A stretch of 64,000 nucleotides of DNA from Tricholoma matsutake (GCA_026075535.2 AP026544.2:8928001-8992000); one strand, 5' to 3'. Positions 36,757-48,814 are shown, counted from the stretch's first letter. Made by a program: numbers and translations. Notes: generated by a model not told the origin, from the letters alone.

Positions 36757-38180
36757 TTCCTCAAGTTCATGCATTATCACCAACATCTCCTTGTCTTGGA
36801 TCTCATAGTTCTGCTCCACAGCACTAAGGCTTTTTGAGTAGAACACAACAGGATGCCACTTCTGGTCCTCTGGAGAATGCTGGGACAATACAGTGCCAAT
36901 CACAAAGTCAGAACTGTCAGCTTCTACACAAAAAGGGCATGAGTCATCAGCAAAGGTAAGGATGGGAGCAGATGTGACCATCTATTTAAGCCTCTCAAAT
37001 GCCTCCTGTTGTGCATTGTCCCACCTCCATATCCCCTTGCCTGTGAGATCAACAGTGGTCATGCATGGTGAGAGAAGTCCTTGATAAAACACTGATAAAA
37101 GTTGATAAAGCCCCAAAAGGACTGCACCTCCTTCTTGCTCATGGGTGTAGGCCAACCCATGACTCCATTCACCTTAACAGGATCCATCTCCACATGGCCC
37201 TCCAATATGATCAGACCCAGGTACTCAATTTTAGTCTTCTCAAACTCACACTTGTCATGTTGAAGGTAGAGTTTGTGCTGTCAAAGCCTTTCAAGGACAA
37301 GGCACATGATTTGATGGTGTTCATTGATGTTGCATGTGAAGATGAGAATGTCATCAAGATAGACACAGGCAATGCCTTCGAGTATAAGGTCATGGAAGAT
37401 ATTGTTCATCATGGTCTGATAGGTTGCAGGACTATTAGTGAGACCAAAGAACATGACAAGTGGTTCAAAAAGACCACAGTTGGTACAAAAGGCTGCCTTC
37501 CACTCATCTCCTTCCTTTATCTGCACATTATTGTAACCCCAGCGGACATCGAGCTTGGTGAAGTATTGTGCGCCACAAAGCTAATTCACAAGTTCAGAAA
37601 TGAGGGGTAATGGGTAGTGATTCTTGACTGTGAGTTCTTTGAGCCTTGGATAATCTTGAATGGGTCGGAGTGACCCATCCTTCTTCTTGACAAAGAAAAA
37701 GGGGGAGGCTATGGGTGACTTGGAGGGTCAGATGCAGCCTGAAGCCAAGTGCTCATCAAGGAATTTATCAAGTTGTTGTTGCTCTTCAGGGGACAGAGGA
37801 TAGACCTTGTAGAAGGAAGGTGTTGCACCCAGAATGAGCTCAATTGCATGATCCCACAGTTTGCATCCTGGCAGAGAGTCAAAAGACTCCTTGGAAAATA
37901 CATCCACAAAATTGTGAAGATGAGGGAGTACAGAATCAGCAAAAGACTTAGCAGTGTTGTTTTTGTGGAATGCCTCTGCAAGATGCTGGGAGATGTTCAA
38001 TGTAGCACACACCTCATGTGATGGACTGATTACGGTGTAAACAATCCAATCACCTTCTTCAATCTCCTCTGGTTCATCCTCCTCCTCATTGGGATCTGGT
38101 GAGAGGTTGGGGACATCCTCCAACTCCACATCAGGCACAGGCATTGGCCCAGCACAACACTTCTGCATGCATTGTATCAA
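36757..38180 (-). pseudogene. Gypsy-2 reverse transcriptase and RNase H N-terminus, broken
   Basis: Landmarks are LWDHAIELILGA and VYPLSPEEQQQLDKFLDEHL (37770-37880), then EGDEWKAAFCTNCGLFEPLVM. The intact active-site box is VYLDDILIF (about 37340). RNase H begins FCVEADSSDFVIGTVLSQHS (36870-36930) and continues to DKEMLVIMHELEEW before homology ends. Stops and frame changes separate the blocks. Confidence 0.85.
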
Positions 38181-38357
38181 GGCCTTTTATCCATGACACA
38201 CTTGCCTGGCTTCAGTGAAGCATGTGCAGCAATGGGAGGGGCACCAACTCATAGTAACTTCCCCAGTTGTCCAGTTGACTTCTGGGCTGTGGTCCTGAAG
38301 CAATGGATAGCCCAGGATCACCTCCTGTTTCCCTAATTGGGTGACAGCAAACAGGGC

Positions 38358-39931
38358 TCATTCACTATGATCCTTGTAATGGAGAACCAGATCTACAACC
38401 TCCCAAATGGCACCAGCTTTGCTTGGGGACCCATCCACATTATAAATGGGTATTGGACAAGAAAGTGAGCAAGTGTTCAGATGTCTTTGTTGCACTAGCC
38501 AAGTGTTGATGAAAAGACCAGTGGCACCTGAGTCCAGAAGAGCAGAGACACCAAGTACTTGCCTGGTGTCTGTAGTCTGCAATTCGACCTTCAATGCTAA
38601 GGAGTTTTGGGAAGGGGTGGATGCCACTATATATTTGCATGGTAGTTTATGCTCCCACAATTTAAGTTTGGTGCAATGGGTAGAGGGATGAGTAGGGGTA
38701 GCAGGTATGTCTTTAGCCAACCTAAGAGAGTTCAAGGGAGGAATAGAGATTCATCCTCTAGTGATTCAACAGGTAGAACTTTGAAGTGGTTATGGACAGG
38801 CAACAAGGGCATATGGTTCACTTGTTGTGGGTGGAAAAATAAAGCTCCTCTATGGCCTCAGATTTAATCTCCTCCCTCTCTTTCTCCTTTGCCTCCTCAA
38901 CATATACAAGTGCCAACAGGTCTTGAAGAAGTTCATCTTGCCCCTCAGGGGTGAGCATGCAGATATCCTGACAATGGGGACATGCTCTGGCCATGTGCCC
39001 AGTTTCCCCACAGCAGTAGCAGAAATCCAACCTATGTGGGCTGCATCAACATCCATTGGTACAGGGGCACTGATGGCTGGTGCAGGAGTCTGACAGACAG
39101 GAATGGGGTTAGGGTGAGGGAGGGTTCAATTGAAGGTGTAGGGTGCATGAGTGGTAGTTGGAGCATGGAATGCAGCATTAAATGCTGCATTTGTGAGTCA
39201 TTTCTCATCACATAGTGAAGCAGCTTCATACCAAGCATAGATATTGTTGTCTGCTGGGTACCCTTCCAACATCTGTCCAATCTGGTCTCAATTGAGACCC
39301 CATCAGAACTTCACCATGACTGGTAGCCCACTCCCATATCCTGCCATGTCCACCAAGTGCTTAAACTCGTCAATATAATCATCCACAGATCGACATGCCT
39401 GATGGTAAGGGGGCAACTCAAGCCATGTCACTGCTTGGTGGCACTCATTGAGGAGGCAAAAGTGGCATACAAACTCTGCTCAAAAGTCACCCCAAGTGGA
39501 GAAAGGTAGAGAACCAAGCTCTTTATTTTGGTGCAGAATATGGTCCACGTGGAGATAGGCACATTCAGATTTCATGTATGTGAAGGCCCAATAAAATTTT
39601 GCAGCATTGTCAACAAATTGATGCAACTAGAGACTGATGTACAGCTCACAGGAATTAAGAAATGCAGGCCCCTGTGCACACATGCCATTAAATTTGGCAG
39701 GGGGGATGGTTTGATCTGGGCATGCTCCTTAGTGGGCACATTAGGCAGTGTGTCATTATTGGGTGCACTTGGAGTTGTAACAGGGGGAATATTGGTTGTG
39801 GAGCTAGCCTGAAGGGTTCTGATGAAGTTTTCAATCATAGATTTAAGAGAATCAATTTGTGCACATATTCTGGTAATGTCACTTTCAAGTGTGTTGTGGT
39901 GCTCTGATGCATCCATGGTGCTAGGCAGCAC
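38358..39931 (-). pseudogene. Gypsy-2 gag, nucleocapsid and protease, broken
   Basis: Gag starts MLPSTMDASEHHNTLESDI at 39931 and is broken several times. The knuckle CYCCGETGHMARACPHC (about 38970-39020) is intact. The protease site is LLDSGATGLFIN (about 38520-38555) with flanking family residues (PIPIYNVDGSPSKAG). Confidence 0.82.
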
Positions 39932-40068
39932 ATTAGGTGAAAATGAGTAATTGCTTAAGGTGGGGGTGTCTGGAACAGTGTCTAGGCAGTCATTTGAGCT
40001 CTGGGAGGTGTCATGTACTCTATATCTGCCTATTTTGGCAGTGTGTTTGCAATTCTGAGCCTTAGAAG

Positions 40069-40078
40069 AGAGTTTTCT
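40069..40078 (-). promoter_or_regulatory. Gypsy-2 putative self-primer binding site
   Basis: AGAAAACTCT on the minus strand starts two bases after the LTR. It is the reverse complement of AGAGTTTTCT within the same LTR. The two-base offset is the same as in gypsy-1. Confidence 0.5.
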
Positions 40079-40080
40079 AC

Positions 40081-40520
40081 TATAAGGGCAACCTCGAAAG
40101 CCACTTAATTAATGGACTAGCAAAGGGAAATCCAAAGTTAAAATTATGGTAGATATTACAGGGAGTGGAGGGGCACCTAGCAAAGGGAAATACAAAGAGA
40201 AAACTCTAAGGACCCCTTTGCCAATGCCCAGTATATGTGAAGATTGCAAAAATCAAATAGTAGCCTAAAAATAGAAAAGGTGGAGATAGGCAGATCAAGG
40301 CTGCTGAATGACATCACACCAAGGGGTGGATGTTGGAAAGGGTACTCCAGCTCTAAATATAAAACTGTCAACATGCACAAATGTGATAGAAAGGGAAATT
40401 AGTAATAAAATAAGGAAAACTCATAGAAAATGAAGAATAGGAGGAAATGAAGTGAGGAAAAATATAGGACAAATGTAAAAAATAGGAGAAACACATGGGG
40501 CACCCCCCAGTCCCCTTACA
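40081..40520 (-). repeat. Gypsy-2 5' LTR
   Basis: 440 bp, TGTAAGGGG...CCTTATA on the minus strand, matching 42452-42887. The word AGAGTTTTCT (minus strand, 40198-40207), about 30 bases after a TATAC word, is complementary to the sequence just downstream of the LTR. Confidence 0.88.
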
Positions 40521-41085
40521 AATACAATATTTTCTCACCTGGAAGTAAAGGTATAAAAGGGGGTAATGTTAGGAAACAGTAATGTTACATAATTTCCATT
40601 TAATTATTATGTCAAATTACACTACCTTACATGCATGTGCAAGGCATGAGAATTTTATTTTGCATGCATTGATATGTATATGTATGTGTGCATCAGTGGC
40701 AATAATGTACAATATAGTATATAAATACAATACACACCTAGGGGACCCCAGTTGTGTTCTCTTAGGTATTCCACCCACAGCTGTGGTGTGAAACACTTTC
40801 CCCAACCAACTAAGCTATCAATAACCTCTCACATCAAAACCATCAATCTTCCCATCATGTGTGTGAACATTACCCTCTTCTTGTAGAGAGAACCTACACA
40901 GTCAAAGCTAGAAGATAAGTGGGTGTCGCCCTAACAGAAGAACACAACTTCCCATATCAGTGCACCTTCTCTTGCTTGCACATACATCATTGTTTCATCA
41001 TGCCACACCTGATTACTCATCCTTTTGCCACAAGCTGGAAGTCATTTGTGCATAGTAATCTACTTTACTTTGTAAGCAGATTGAT
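40521..41085 (+). mobile_element. Gypsy-1 remnant: LTR with 3' pol end on one side and 5' leader on the other
   Basis: 40521-40566 matches the last codons and polypurine tract of gypsy-1 (TATTTTCTCACCTGGAAGT, GGGGGTAA). 40567-40936 is a gypsy-1 LTR shortened to 370 bp. 40937-41085 matches the gypsy-1 leader, including the primer site GAAGAACACAACTTCCC. A normal solo LTR would lack both internal flanks. A tandem copy or a circle junction would give this order. Confidence 0.8.
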
Positions 41086-41201
41086 GACATGTTGTGATGC
41101 AACATCATCACACATGTCATCAAGAAAAAAACATTTTTTGGGGAGTGCCATTATTTATGAAAACAGCAATAAATTAGTATTCTAAATCCCTTCTACAACC
41201 T
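41086..41201. other. Junction sequence, right inversion breakpoint region
   Basis: It contains an imperfect palindrome (GACATGTTGTGATGC...CACACATGTC) and no coding sequence. Gypsy-2 integrase homology starts just after it. Confidence 0.4.
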
Positions 41202-42420
41202 TTGAATGTTCAAAATGACAATGGAGCACAATTATTATTATTATGCAACCTTTGCTTATGCACCAAGGTTCCTCAATGCAAGCTCATTGGTGATTTACAC
41301 CCTCTTCCTGTTCCAGAAAATTGTTGGGATGTTGTGAGTGTAGACTTCATGGTGGAGTTACCAGAGTCAAATGATTTGATGTGGTAATGTGCACAGTTGA
41401 CTCAGTGGGAAAATGAGCTCACTTTATTCTGACTCACACTACTGTTATGGCATTGGGTGCAGCCCAACTCTACCTTCACCATGTGTGGAAGCTATATGGA
41501 CTTTCTGGTGCCTTCCTTTGTGATTGAGGACCTCAATTCATTGCAGAGTTCACCTGAGAGCTGTACTGTCTCCTAGGAATTAAACTCCTCACTTCTACCG
41601 CCTATCACCCACAGACTGATGGACAGACCAAATGGGTCAATCAGGAGCTGGAGCAGTACATCCATCTTTGTCAATGAGCACCAGGATGACTGGGAGGATC
41701 TTCTCCCCATGGCCAAGTTTGGATACAACAATCACATCCATGCATCCACTCAGCAAACTCCCTTCCTCCTCGACACTGGATGACACCTACACATGGGCTT
41801 TGAACCTCACCAAGCACCATCACAGCTTGAGACAGTGAATGAATTTATGGAGCAGATGAAGGATAGCTTGGAAGAGGCAAAGGCAGCCCTAGTTAAGGCA
41901 AAGAAAGACATGGCACACTTTTACAACCAATGCCACTTGCTAACACCCCAGTATAAGGTTGGTGACTGAGTTTACCTTGACTCCAGCGACATCTCTACCA
42001 CCCATCAATCCAAGAAACTTGCACACCATTTCCTTGGACTGTTCCCATTGTCAAGTCATGCCTACCACCTATGCCTACCAGCATCCATGTCCAGACTCCA
42101 CCCTGTCTTCCACATTGTCAAACTACTGCCAGCACCAGTGGATCCATTCCCAGGATGTCACTCACACCCACCACCACCACCACCTACAGTGATTGAAGGG
42201 GAACCACAGTATGAGGTCAAGTCCATTCTGGATAGCAGGTTGTGCTGAGGGAAGCTCCAATATCTGGTATGTTGGAAGGGCTATGGGTATGAGGAGAACT
42301 CATGGGTTGAGGAATCCAATGTAAACACCCCATGACTAGTCAAAGAATTCCACCAACGACACACATCTCCACCATGCTGCATTCAAATTATGGACTTTGA
42401 CTGGTTGAAATTTTGAATGC
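41202..42420 (+). pseudogene. Gypsy-2 integrase and chromodomain, broken
   Basis: The integrase core appears as ENCWDVVSVDFMVELPES (about 41320), then a decayed middle. WEDLLPMAKFGYNNHIHAST is at 41690. The chromodomain is EGEPQYEVKSILDSRL at 42195 with YLVCWKGYGYEENSWVEESN at 42260-42320. Several stops and shifts are present. It complements the half at 36757-40520. Confidence 0.85.
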
Positions 42421-42451
42421 ATCGGGGCAATGCATCTTAGAGAGGGGGTGA

Positions 42452-42887
42452 TGTAAGGGGACTAGGGGGTGCTATGTGTTTCTCCTATTTTTTACATTTG
42501 TCCTATATTTTTCCTCACTTCATTTCCTCCTATTCTTCATTTTCTATGATTTTTCCTTATTCTATTACTAATTTCCATTTCTATCACATTTGTGCATGTT
42601 GACAGTTTATATTTAGAGCTGGAGTACCCTTTCTGACATCCACCCCTTAGTGTGATGTCATTCAGCAGCCTTGATCTGCCTATCTCTGCCTTTTCTATTT
42701 TAGGCTACTATTTGATTTTTGCAATCTTCACACATACTGGGCATTGGCAAAGGGGTCCTTAGAGTTTTCTCTTTGTATTTCCCTTTGCTAGGTGCCCCTC
42801 CACTCCCTGTAATATCTACCATAATTTTAACTTTGGATTTTCCTTTGCTAGTCCACTAATTAAGTGGCTTCTAAGGTTGCCCTTATA
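42452..42887 (+). repeat. Gypsy-2 3' LTR
   Basis: 436 bp in plus orientation, opposite to the LTR at 40081-40520. It is preceded by the polypurine tract GAGAGGGGGTGA. Confidence 0.88.
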
Positions 42888-44586
42888 ATGCCCCTGATAC
42901 TATAGTACCATAGTCACCTCCTCCTTAATAGCTTTCCACAATTTATCATTCCATCAATATTGTACACCATTATAGGTTGCAATAGCTTGTGCATGTTAAT
43001 ACCATTTCTGATAATTAAGGATCAATTAATAAATAATCCTGTAGCACTGCTATCGAGCAATGCTTCCACATCAATTGCTGCATGCATGTCCACTGTCTTC
43101 AGTCCCACAGTCAAAGTAATTTTGGGTTCTATTCATGCAGAGTGAATAAAGAATTTAGGGGTTTTCAGAAATAGTGTTTGCCAATTTTCTTTATCAGGTA
43201 ATTGATGATGGTTGTACTCCTCATCAATTTCCTTTTCTGGTTTGCCCTGATTTTCCTCTGATGCTAGTACATTGTAAAAGTTCTGGGTCACCAATGGGGA
43301 AGCCTTCACTGGGACTTTTCCACAAAATTCTGCTGCCTGCCTTCCTCCTGCTTCATTTCCTCAATTGTAGCTTCCCTAATTTTGCTCTTCTGCCTGCAAT
43401 TCCTAGAAATATGTCCTAACTGCCCACAGTTAAAACATTTAAGTGGGGTACATCTCTCCACTTGATCAATCTCCATAGTGTCTGGTGCTGCTGGTGCTGC
43501 AACAATAGGTGTCAATACCATGGCTGGTGGCTGTGCCCTCAGAGTTTGTGCTGCCACTTGTACCTGAGGCACCTTTCCTTTCTCAGACTTTCCCCCTTAT
43601 GGCTTTCCAAATTTACTACTTCCATACATCAACTTTGATTCAGCTGATATTGCCAAACATTGCCTAATTATACCACTCATCCAACTTCTTTGGCATAGAA
43701 GATAGTTGGTAGATAGACTTGAATAAGGAGGGATTTAATCCTGCTTTCAAAAATTCTACCAATGCAGCTTCTCCCATATCTGTCTGCAAAGCTTCTGCTT
43801 TGAACTGCAAAATAAATTCATCCACCATTAGGGAACCTTGGTGCATGGTTTTTAATTTAGAATTAGCTGTCACCTTTGGATTAGGATACCCAATCTGTGC
43901 CTCCAATCTCTCCAAAATTCCTGGAAAGTTGCAAATGGTTTATTTCCTGCAGCAATTTGATTAACTCCAGAACTGTGCTTTCCCCCCCTGAATTTACAAG
44001 AGAGCAAACATTTTGGATTCTCCATGGTACCATCAAAGATTTGTGGGGGTGTGTACTTAGGTAAGTGCACTTTTCCATTTTCAGACTTCTCCACTGTCTG
44101 CACATCATCCTGTGACACCCACTCCACCATCTACTCCATCTCATCCTCTCTGTCTACTGTTGTCTCTGGCTGTACTTCTGCTTGCCTGGGCTGTGATGCT
44201 GCCAACACCAACACTAATTGCGACACTTGTGCAGTAGGTGAATCAATCAGTGCTGGTGTAGGAATGGGAGTAGAACTGGGATTAGAAGTTGATGGTTCAG
44301 ACATAATGGATAGATCTGTGATGAATCACTTCTTTGGCTAAGGTGCTTGATCTCCAAGTTATCACTGAATTTGGCTTGTAACTAAAATAGTTGTCTGAAT
44401 AGAGTAATGTAAACTGTAGCTAAACCAGATCCAAATGGTTGTCTGGTTGCAGTTGTCCTAATGACAAGTGCTGCCTCTCAATCACTGGCAGTTGCAATGT
44501 AAGGCAAGGCCTGGCATCAGCTTACAAAAGAAAGGTAGATTATGTATGCACAAGTACTTTTGGCTCATGCCAAAAGGATGAGTAAT
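42888..44586 (-). pseudogene. Gypsy-1 fragment B: leader, gag and protease start
   Basis: Reverse-complement homology to gypsy-1 from its leader (ATTACTCATCC...) through gag to about position 19430 of gypsy-1. The knuckle is intact (CFNCGQLGHISRNC, 43393-43434). At the codon that is TGA in gypsy-1 (18599) this copy has CAA. Two TGA codons in the protease region are shared with gypsy-1. It is cut on one side by the gypsy-2 LTR and on the other by a copia-type LTR. Confidence 0.88.
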
Positions 44587-44854
44587 TGTTGAAATTAACC
44601 CTGAGATACATGCTGCATACATGAGGCAATACATGCTGAATACATGAGGCAATACATGCAGCATACACATGTTACTGTGCTTAGGGCCTTTTCGGTAACC
44701 GGTTAGGGTAGGGCAGGTTAAGCTGGGAACAGGTTTCAGAAAGTCCCATAACCAACTGAAACCTGATCAGTCGAGCTGTGTTGTACTCCTGCTGGGCCGT
44801 GTGACATCCAAATATATATTAGTTGTTTATTACCATTCTCTACATCTTGCAACC

Positions 44855-46305
44855 ATGGTTCTCACTGCTAGTCCCTCCAAGAGGCAGACTAAGACCTCCT
44901 TATCTAGTCATCAAATCAGAAAACAGAAGTACAAGAAGATATCAAGTGTAATGGCTACTATTGCTGGTGCTGTAACAGCAGCTGTTCATTCATCACAGCA
45001 TGTCAACAAACAGGCTTTGCATACATCAATTCTTACAGGACAGAGGTGGCTTGATGAGCTTCTGACAGGTAGCCAGCTAGAATCCTTTTTTTTGAATATA
45101 CTATCTGATTTATAAAAAAATATCACTTATACTGGGCATCCTTCATGTTTTCAGCACCAGTTTGGAATGCAGCGCTTTGTATTCCAAAAATTACTCCATG
45201 AATTAGAACACAAGTGTGGACTGCGCAACATAAAGCATGTTACATCAGAAGAACAACTTGCAATCTTCTTGCATATTGCTCGAACAGGGTTGGGAAACCA
45301 GGAAATGCAAGAGCGGTTCCAACAAAGTGGAGACACAATTTCTAAGTAAGTGACCAACAGATTCATATGACTTTCCAGCACAGTTCAAGAAATTTAAATC
45401 ATACAGATGCTTTCATCAACTTCTAAACATGGTTGTTTCAAAGGAGTTCTATGGTGCATATGTCACTCTCCCTCCTCCAAACACCATTCCCAATGAGATC
45501 AAAAATAATCCTTGCTTCTATCCATTTTTTAAAGATTGCTGTGGAGCAGTTGATGGGTCCCTACTTGATGCTTTTGTAGCTCTCATTGACATGGCCAGGT
45601 ATCACAGTCAGAAAGGTCATATTTCTACAAATCTCCTTGCTGCTTGCCACTTCAATCTTCTCTTCTGTTATCTTCTCTCTGGATGGGAAGGGAGTGCAGC
45701 TGATGGCCCTGTATTTGATGATGCATGCAGGACAGATTTTGAAATACCACCTGGGACCTATTATCTTGGGGATGCTGGTTTCCCTTTATGTGATGTGTTG
45801 TTGGTGCCCTACTGTGATGTACGATACCACCTCAAGGAATGGGCACAGAGTGGACAGAGGTATCACTATCTCTTGTGATTACTGGACAATTTTCTAACAG
45901 TTCATAAGGCCAGCTAGCCATTTTAATCTTCGGCATGCCTCTCTTCGGAATGCCATTGAATGTATTTTTGGCATTTGCAAGCATCAATTCAGACTCATGG
46001 TTGCAGCACCTGAGTATGATATCCACACACAGGCTAAAATCCCCTATGCCCTGGCTGCATTACACAATTTCATTTGTATCCATGATCCAGATGACAATGC
46101 ATCAACATCATATGATCATTCAGAAGGCAGCCATTCACAAGCTCCACAGTCCTCACATGAAATCAATCCAGAAAATCTTGGAGGCAATATCTCACAGGCA
46201 GAACAAAATTGTGCAAGTGAAAGATGGGATGTAATTGCAAGGGCAATGTGGGAGGACTATCAAAATGTTTTAGCAGAAAGAGAAATGGATGTAACTGAAT
46301 TATAG
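44855..46305 (+). CDS. PIF/Harbinger DDE transposase
   Basis: My exon model is 44855-45068, 45155-45345, 45407-45859 and 45909-46305 (TAG). It starts MVLTASPSKRQTKTSL. The N-terminal DNA-binding part includes HIARTGLGNQEMQERFQQSG. Catalytic residues lie in GAVDGSLLDAF (first Asp), YYLGDAGFPLCD (second Asp) and LRNAIECIFGICKHQF (Glu); all are present. Introns 2 and 3 join in frame (intron 3 ends at TTCATAAG), but the obvious GT-AG pair for intron 1 leaves the frame off by one. Either that junction is misread or a small indel is present. Otherwise no stop interrupts the model, so this may be the least decayed DNA-transposon enzyme here. Confidence 0.88.
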
Positions 46306-46377
46306 ATATGTAAAATGAATATACCACAAACAAACTATTATGGGTATCAAGAAAGTTAACTATGCAGAATATGTAAG

Positions 46378-47481
46378 TTAATCTGAGTCATTAATTTCAC
46401 TCTGAATGAAAGATGTGCAGGCAGTCTGTTTGCGAATAGCAAGAACAGTATCGGCAAATGCAGTGTCACGATGGACAATCTTGTATACCTTGTTCATCTC
46501 ATTCTCCGAAAGGTCTCCATCGTCCTCAATAACTTCAATTGCCTTGTGTTTACATTCTGGAGATGGGACAACAGTATCAGCAGCCATGACACCAGCAAGA
46601 TGGGTCATTGCAGCTGCAACACTTGCGATGGCCTGACTGCTAGACTGCTTGCAGGCAGATGGTGGAGGCCTCTCTGTAGTGTTGGACTGCACAGCTTGGC
46701 ATTTATGTGAGAGAAAGGTTGGAATTGGGCTGGAAGCTGTGGTGGGAGTACTGGTGGATGTCTCAATAGAGGCACTAGAGGTGTTGCTCTTCATACAGCA
46801 TTTCAATACAACATCAAATTTTACCGACAAGAATATACTCACCTCACTGTTGTTGGCAAGTGTGGGATTGATGGACTGGGTCGACGGTTGGCCATCATCA
46901 TCAGAGCTACCAGAATTGGACTTCTCGGGTGTATTGTCATGGCCAGGGTGGTAGACATTGGTTCCCATTGCATAGGTACTGTCAACAAGATCAGCCATGT
47001 CATCAAAAAGAGGAAAACCTTTTGACCTCCACTTCCCCAGCTTTGGATGCTTCTGAGTACAAAGAATGTTGACTTGAATTAATAACAATGCAAAGAGATC
47101 ATTAGTTTAATCTGATTCACCTCGAGAAGTTTGTCCCAACTTCATTTGGAGCAGTGACTGCCCTTTTGGTGTCATCCCAGCCAAAGCCTGACATCTCCTT
47201 GAGCTTTTTCACAGAAGCATAGTCCTTCTTAAGCTAGGTATGAACAACCAACAATATCAGTATACATGCCAGAAGTCCAAGAGAGAGATGGCAGTTACAG
47301 TAGCCCAATGATTTTGGCAACACGAGACAGACTTGGGAGCTCCACCAGTATGCATTTCAGTTTTAGCTAATGCCTTCTCAGCCTCCGTCCAAGCTGAAGT
47401 GTGAAAGTTCCCATTGCTGGTCTGCAGTCCACTTTCCCGCTGTTTGATGAGAACATCCAGAAGAATTGAGTCACAATCCAT
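46378..47481 (-). CDS. PIF/Harbinger ORF2, Myb/SANT-like DNA-binding protein
   Basis: Exons 47297-47481, 47121-47233 and about 46378-47052 (possibly with one further intron near 46855). The SANT-like trihelix is SAWTEAEKALAKTE...SCCQNHWAT-LKKDYASVKKLKEMSGFGWDD, continuous across the first intron. Downstream, KHPKLGKWRSKGFPLFDDMADL is the usual trailing segment, followed by a Ser/Thr-rich linker and a helical tail. In this superfamily the protein binds the ends and helps the transposase enter the nucleus. It is convergent with the transposase gene, about 70 bases between stops. Confidence 0.85.
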
Positions 47482-48060
47482 GTTCCAGACAGCTCAAGGA
47501 GGCATTTTTGGAGGAGTTATTAGGAAAAGATAAGAAGTAAGTGAGAGACTATAGATAAAGACAAGTAAAGACAGGCAGGAGGTTGCAAGGGACACTATAT
47601 TGATGTAGAGGAGAAAATGTGTGTGTAACGTGGTGTGACACTATTTGTGACATCCTAACCTGGGCTTTATGCAACCGAACGGTCTTTGAGTCAGGTTACA
47701 ATATCAAAACTTGGCTATTTACATATTAGGAAGCTTAACTTGACCAAACCCTACCCTAACCAGCTACCGAAAAGGCCCTTACTGTGCATACATGTGGTAA
47801 ACACATTCCTGAGTCATGTGACATCCTTATTATTATGTATATAAGGAGAACCTGTACCATAGTAGGAATACAGTGTTCTTACCTCTGCTAACCCTAGCTG
47901 TAAGTCTTACTAAACCCCAGGTAGGTTGTAAGGAACTTGTTGTCTCTTCTGCTGTGCAGCATATATAGTCTGCTCCAACAGGTTATGGGCCCTGCTGGGC
48001 ACATCACGAATGTGCCTTAACTGGCTGTGAATGATGTTGACTTCATTGCAGAGAAAAAGT

Positions 48061-48640
48061 TGATGGCCAGAGTAAATGGGCAATTCACTGACAATTCACC
48101 AGCTTGAATCAGCATGTGAGTCTGCCTTCAAATCACTTTTTGAATAGCCATGTTTGACTGCCACTTGTATTGTAGCTCATATTTTGAATGTAATTCACTG
48201 TGTTTCCAGCAAACACATTTTGATTACATAGCTGATTACATAAATAATAGAACAAGCCCAAAAATTCTCTGTGAGCCCAGCATGATGAATAAGAGTGATC
48301 ACATAGTATATGTGACCAGAATGAGGCTGATGGATGCACTGAGACCACATTTTGAAGTCATAATAAATGGTTTCTTTCAATGGTTCTGCTAAGTACAGCA
48401 GAAAATAAATACTATATTACACAAGGGGGTTGCAGGATTTGAAAAAAGTATATCAAGTTGATTTCTGATGTATTTTTGGTTGAGGAATTCAAATCTGAAG
48501 GAATTATAATCACCTGGCAAGTGGTTTGCAAGATATGAGGCAATTAAAAATGATGATGAATATCAGGAACACCTGCCTTGTATGGGTTAAATAAGGAAAG
48601 TCATGTGAGAGTTAGTTCCCCTCACACCAGGACCCCTGAA
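48061..48640. other. No gene recognised
   Basis: AT-rich, CpG-poor sequence after the copia leader. No protein-like frame and no repeat found within the window. Confidence 0.45.
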
Positions 48641-48814
48641 AGTTCACCCAAATGCCTGAGACCAGTGCAGATAAAAACCAGCCAGAAATCCAGAAATGCC
48701 TGAGTAAATCTGGATAAAAACTGAGTTTTGGGTGATATGCCTAAGGTAGTTGTACAGATAAAAAAGACCTAACAGCTGAAGGCCTGGTCCAAGTGCAGAT
48801 AAAAACAATGACAT

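Larger units (their letters stand above)
36757..40520 (-). mobile_element. Gypsy-2, 5' half (LTR, gag, protease, RT, part of RNase H)
   Basis: The minus-strand order is LTR 40081-40520, gag, knuckle, protease, reverse transcriptase, then RNase H broken at 36757 after the HELEEW segment. The remaining integrase, chromodomain and 3' LTR lie on the plus strand at 41202-42887. Inverting 36757 to about 41180 would rebuild one complete element. Confidence 0.8.
44684..47778. mobile_element. PIF/Harbinger transposon with both genes
   Basis: The 3095-bp element has terminal inverted repeats (GGGCCTTTTCGGTARCYGG..., about 30 bp imperfect). It is flanked by the 3-bp duplication TTA (44681-44683, 47779-47781). 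The intact copia-2 LTR shows the empty site with a single TTA. It carries a DDE transposase (+) and a Myb/SANT-like protein (-), the usual two-gene set of this superfamily. Confidence 0.95.
44587..48060 (+). repeat. Copia-2-family 5' LTR and leader, split by a PIF/Harbinger element
   Basis: The LTR parts are 44587-44683 and 47779-47980. They read TGTTGAAATT...CTCCAACA and are followed by the same primer site (GGTTATGGGCCC) and leader as copia-2, to about 48060. The rest of the element is missing. A GAATACATGAGGCAATACATGC segment is duplicated relative to copia-2. Confidence 0.9.

Noticed and set aside
44855..46305. Calling the PIF/Harbinger transposase dead because intron 1 breaks frame
   Set aside because: Only one junction is off by a base, and I cannot tell an unusual splice from an indel without cDNA.
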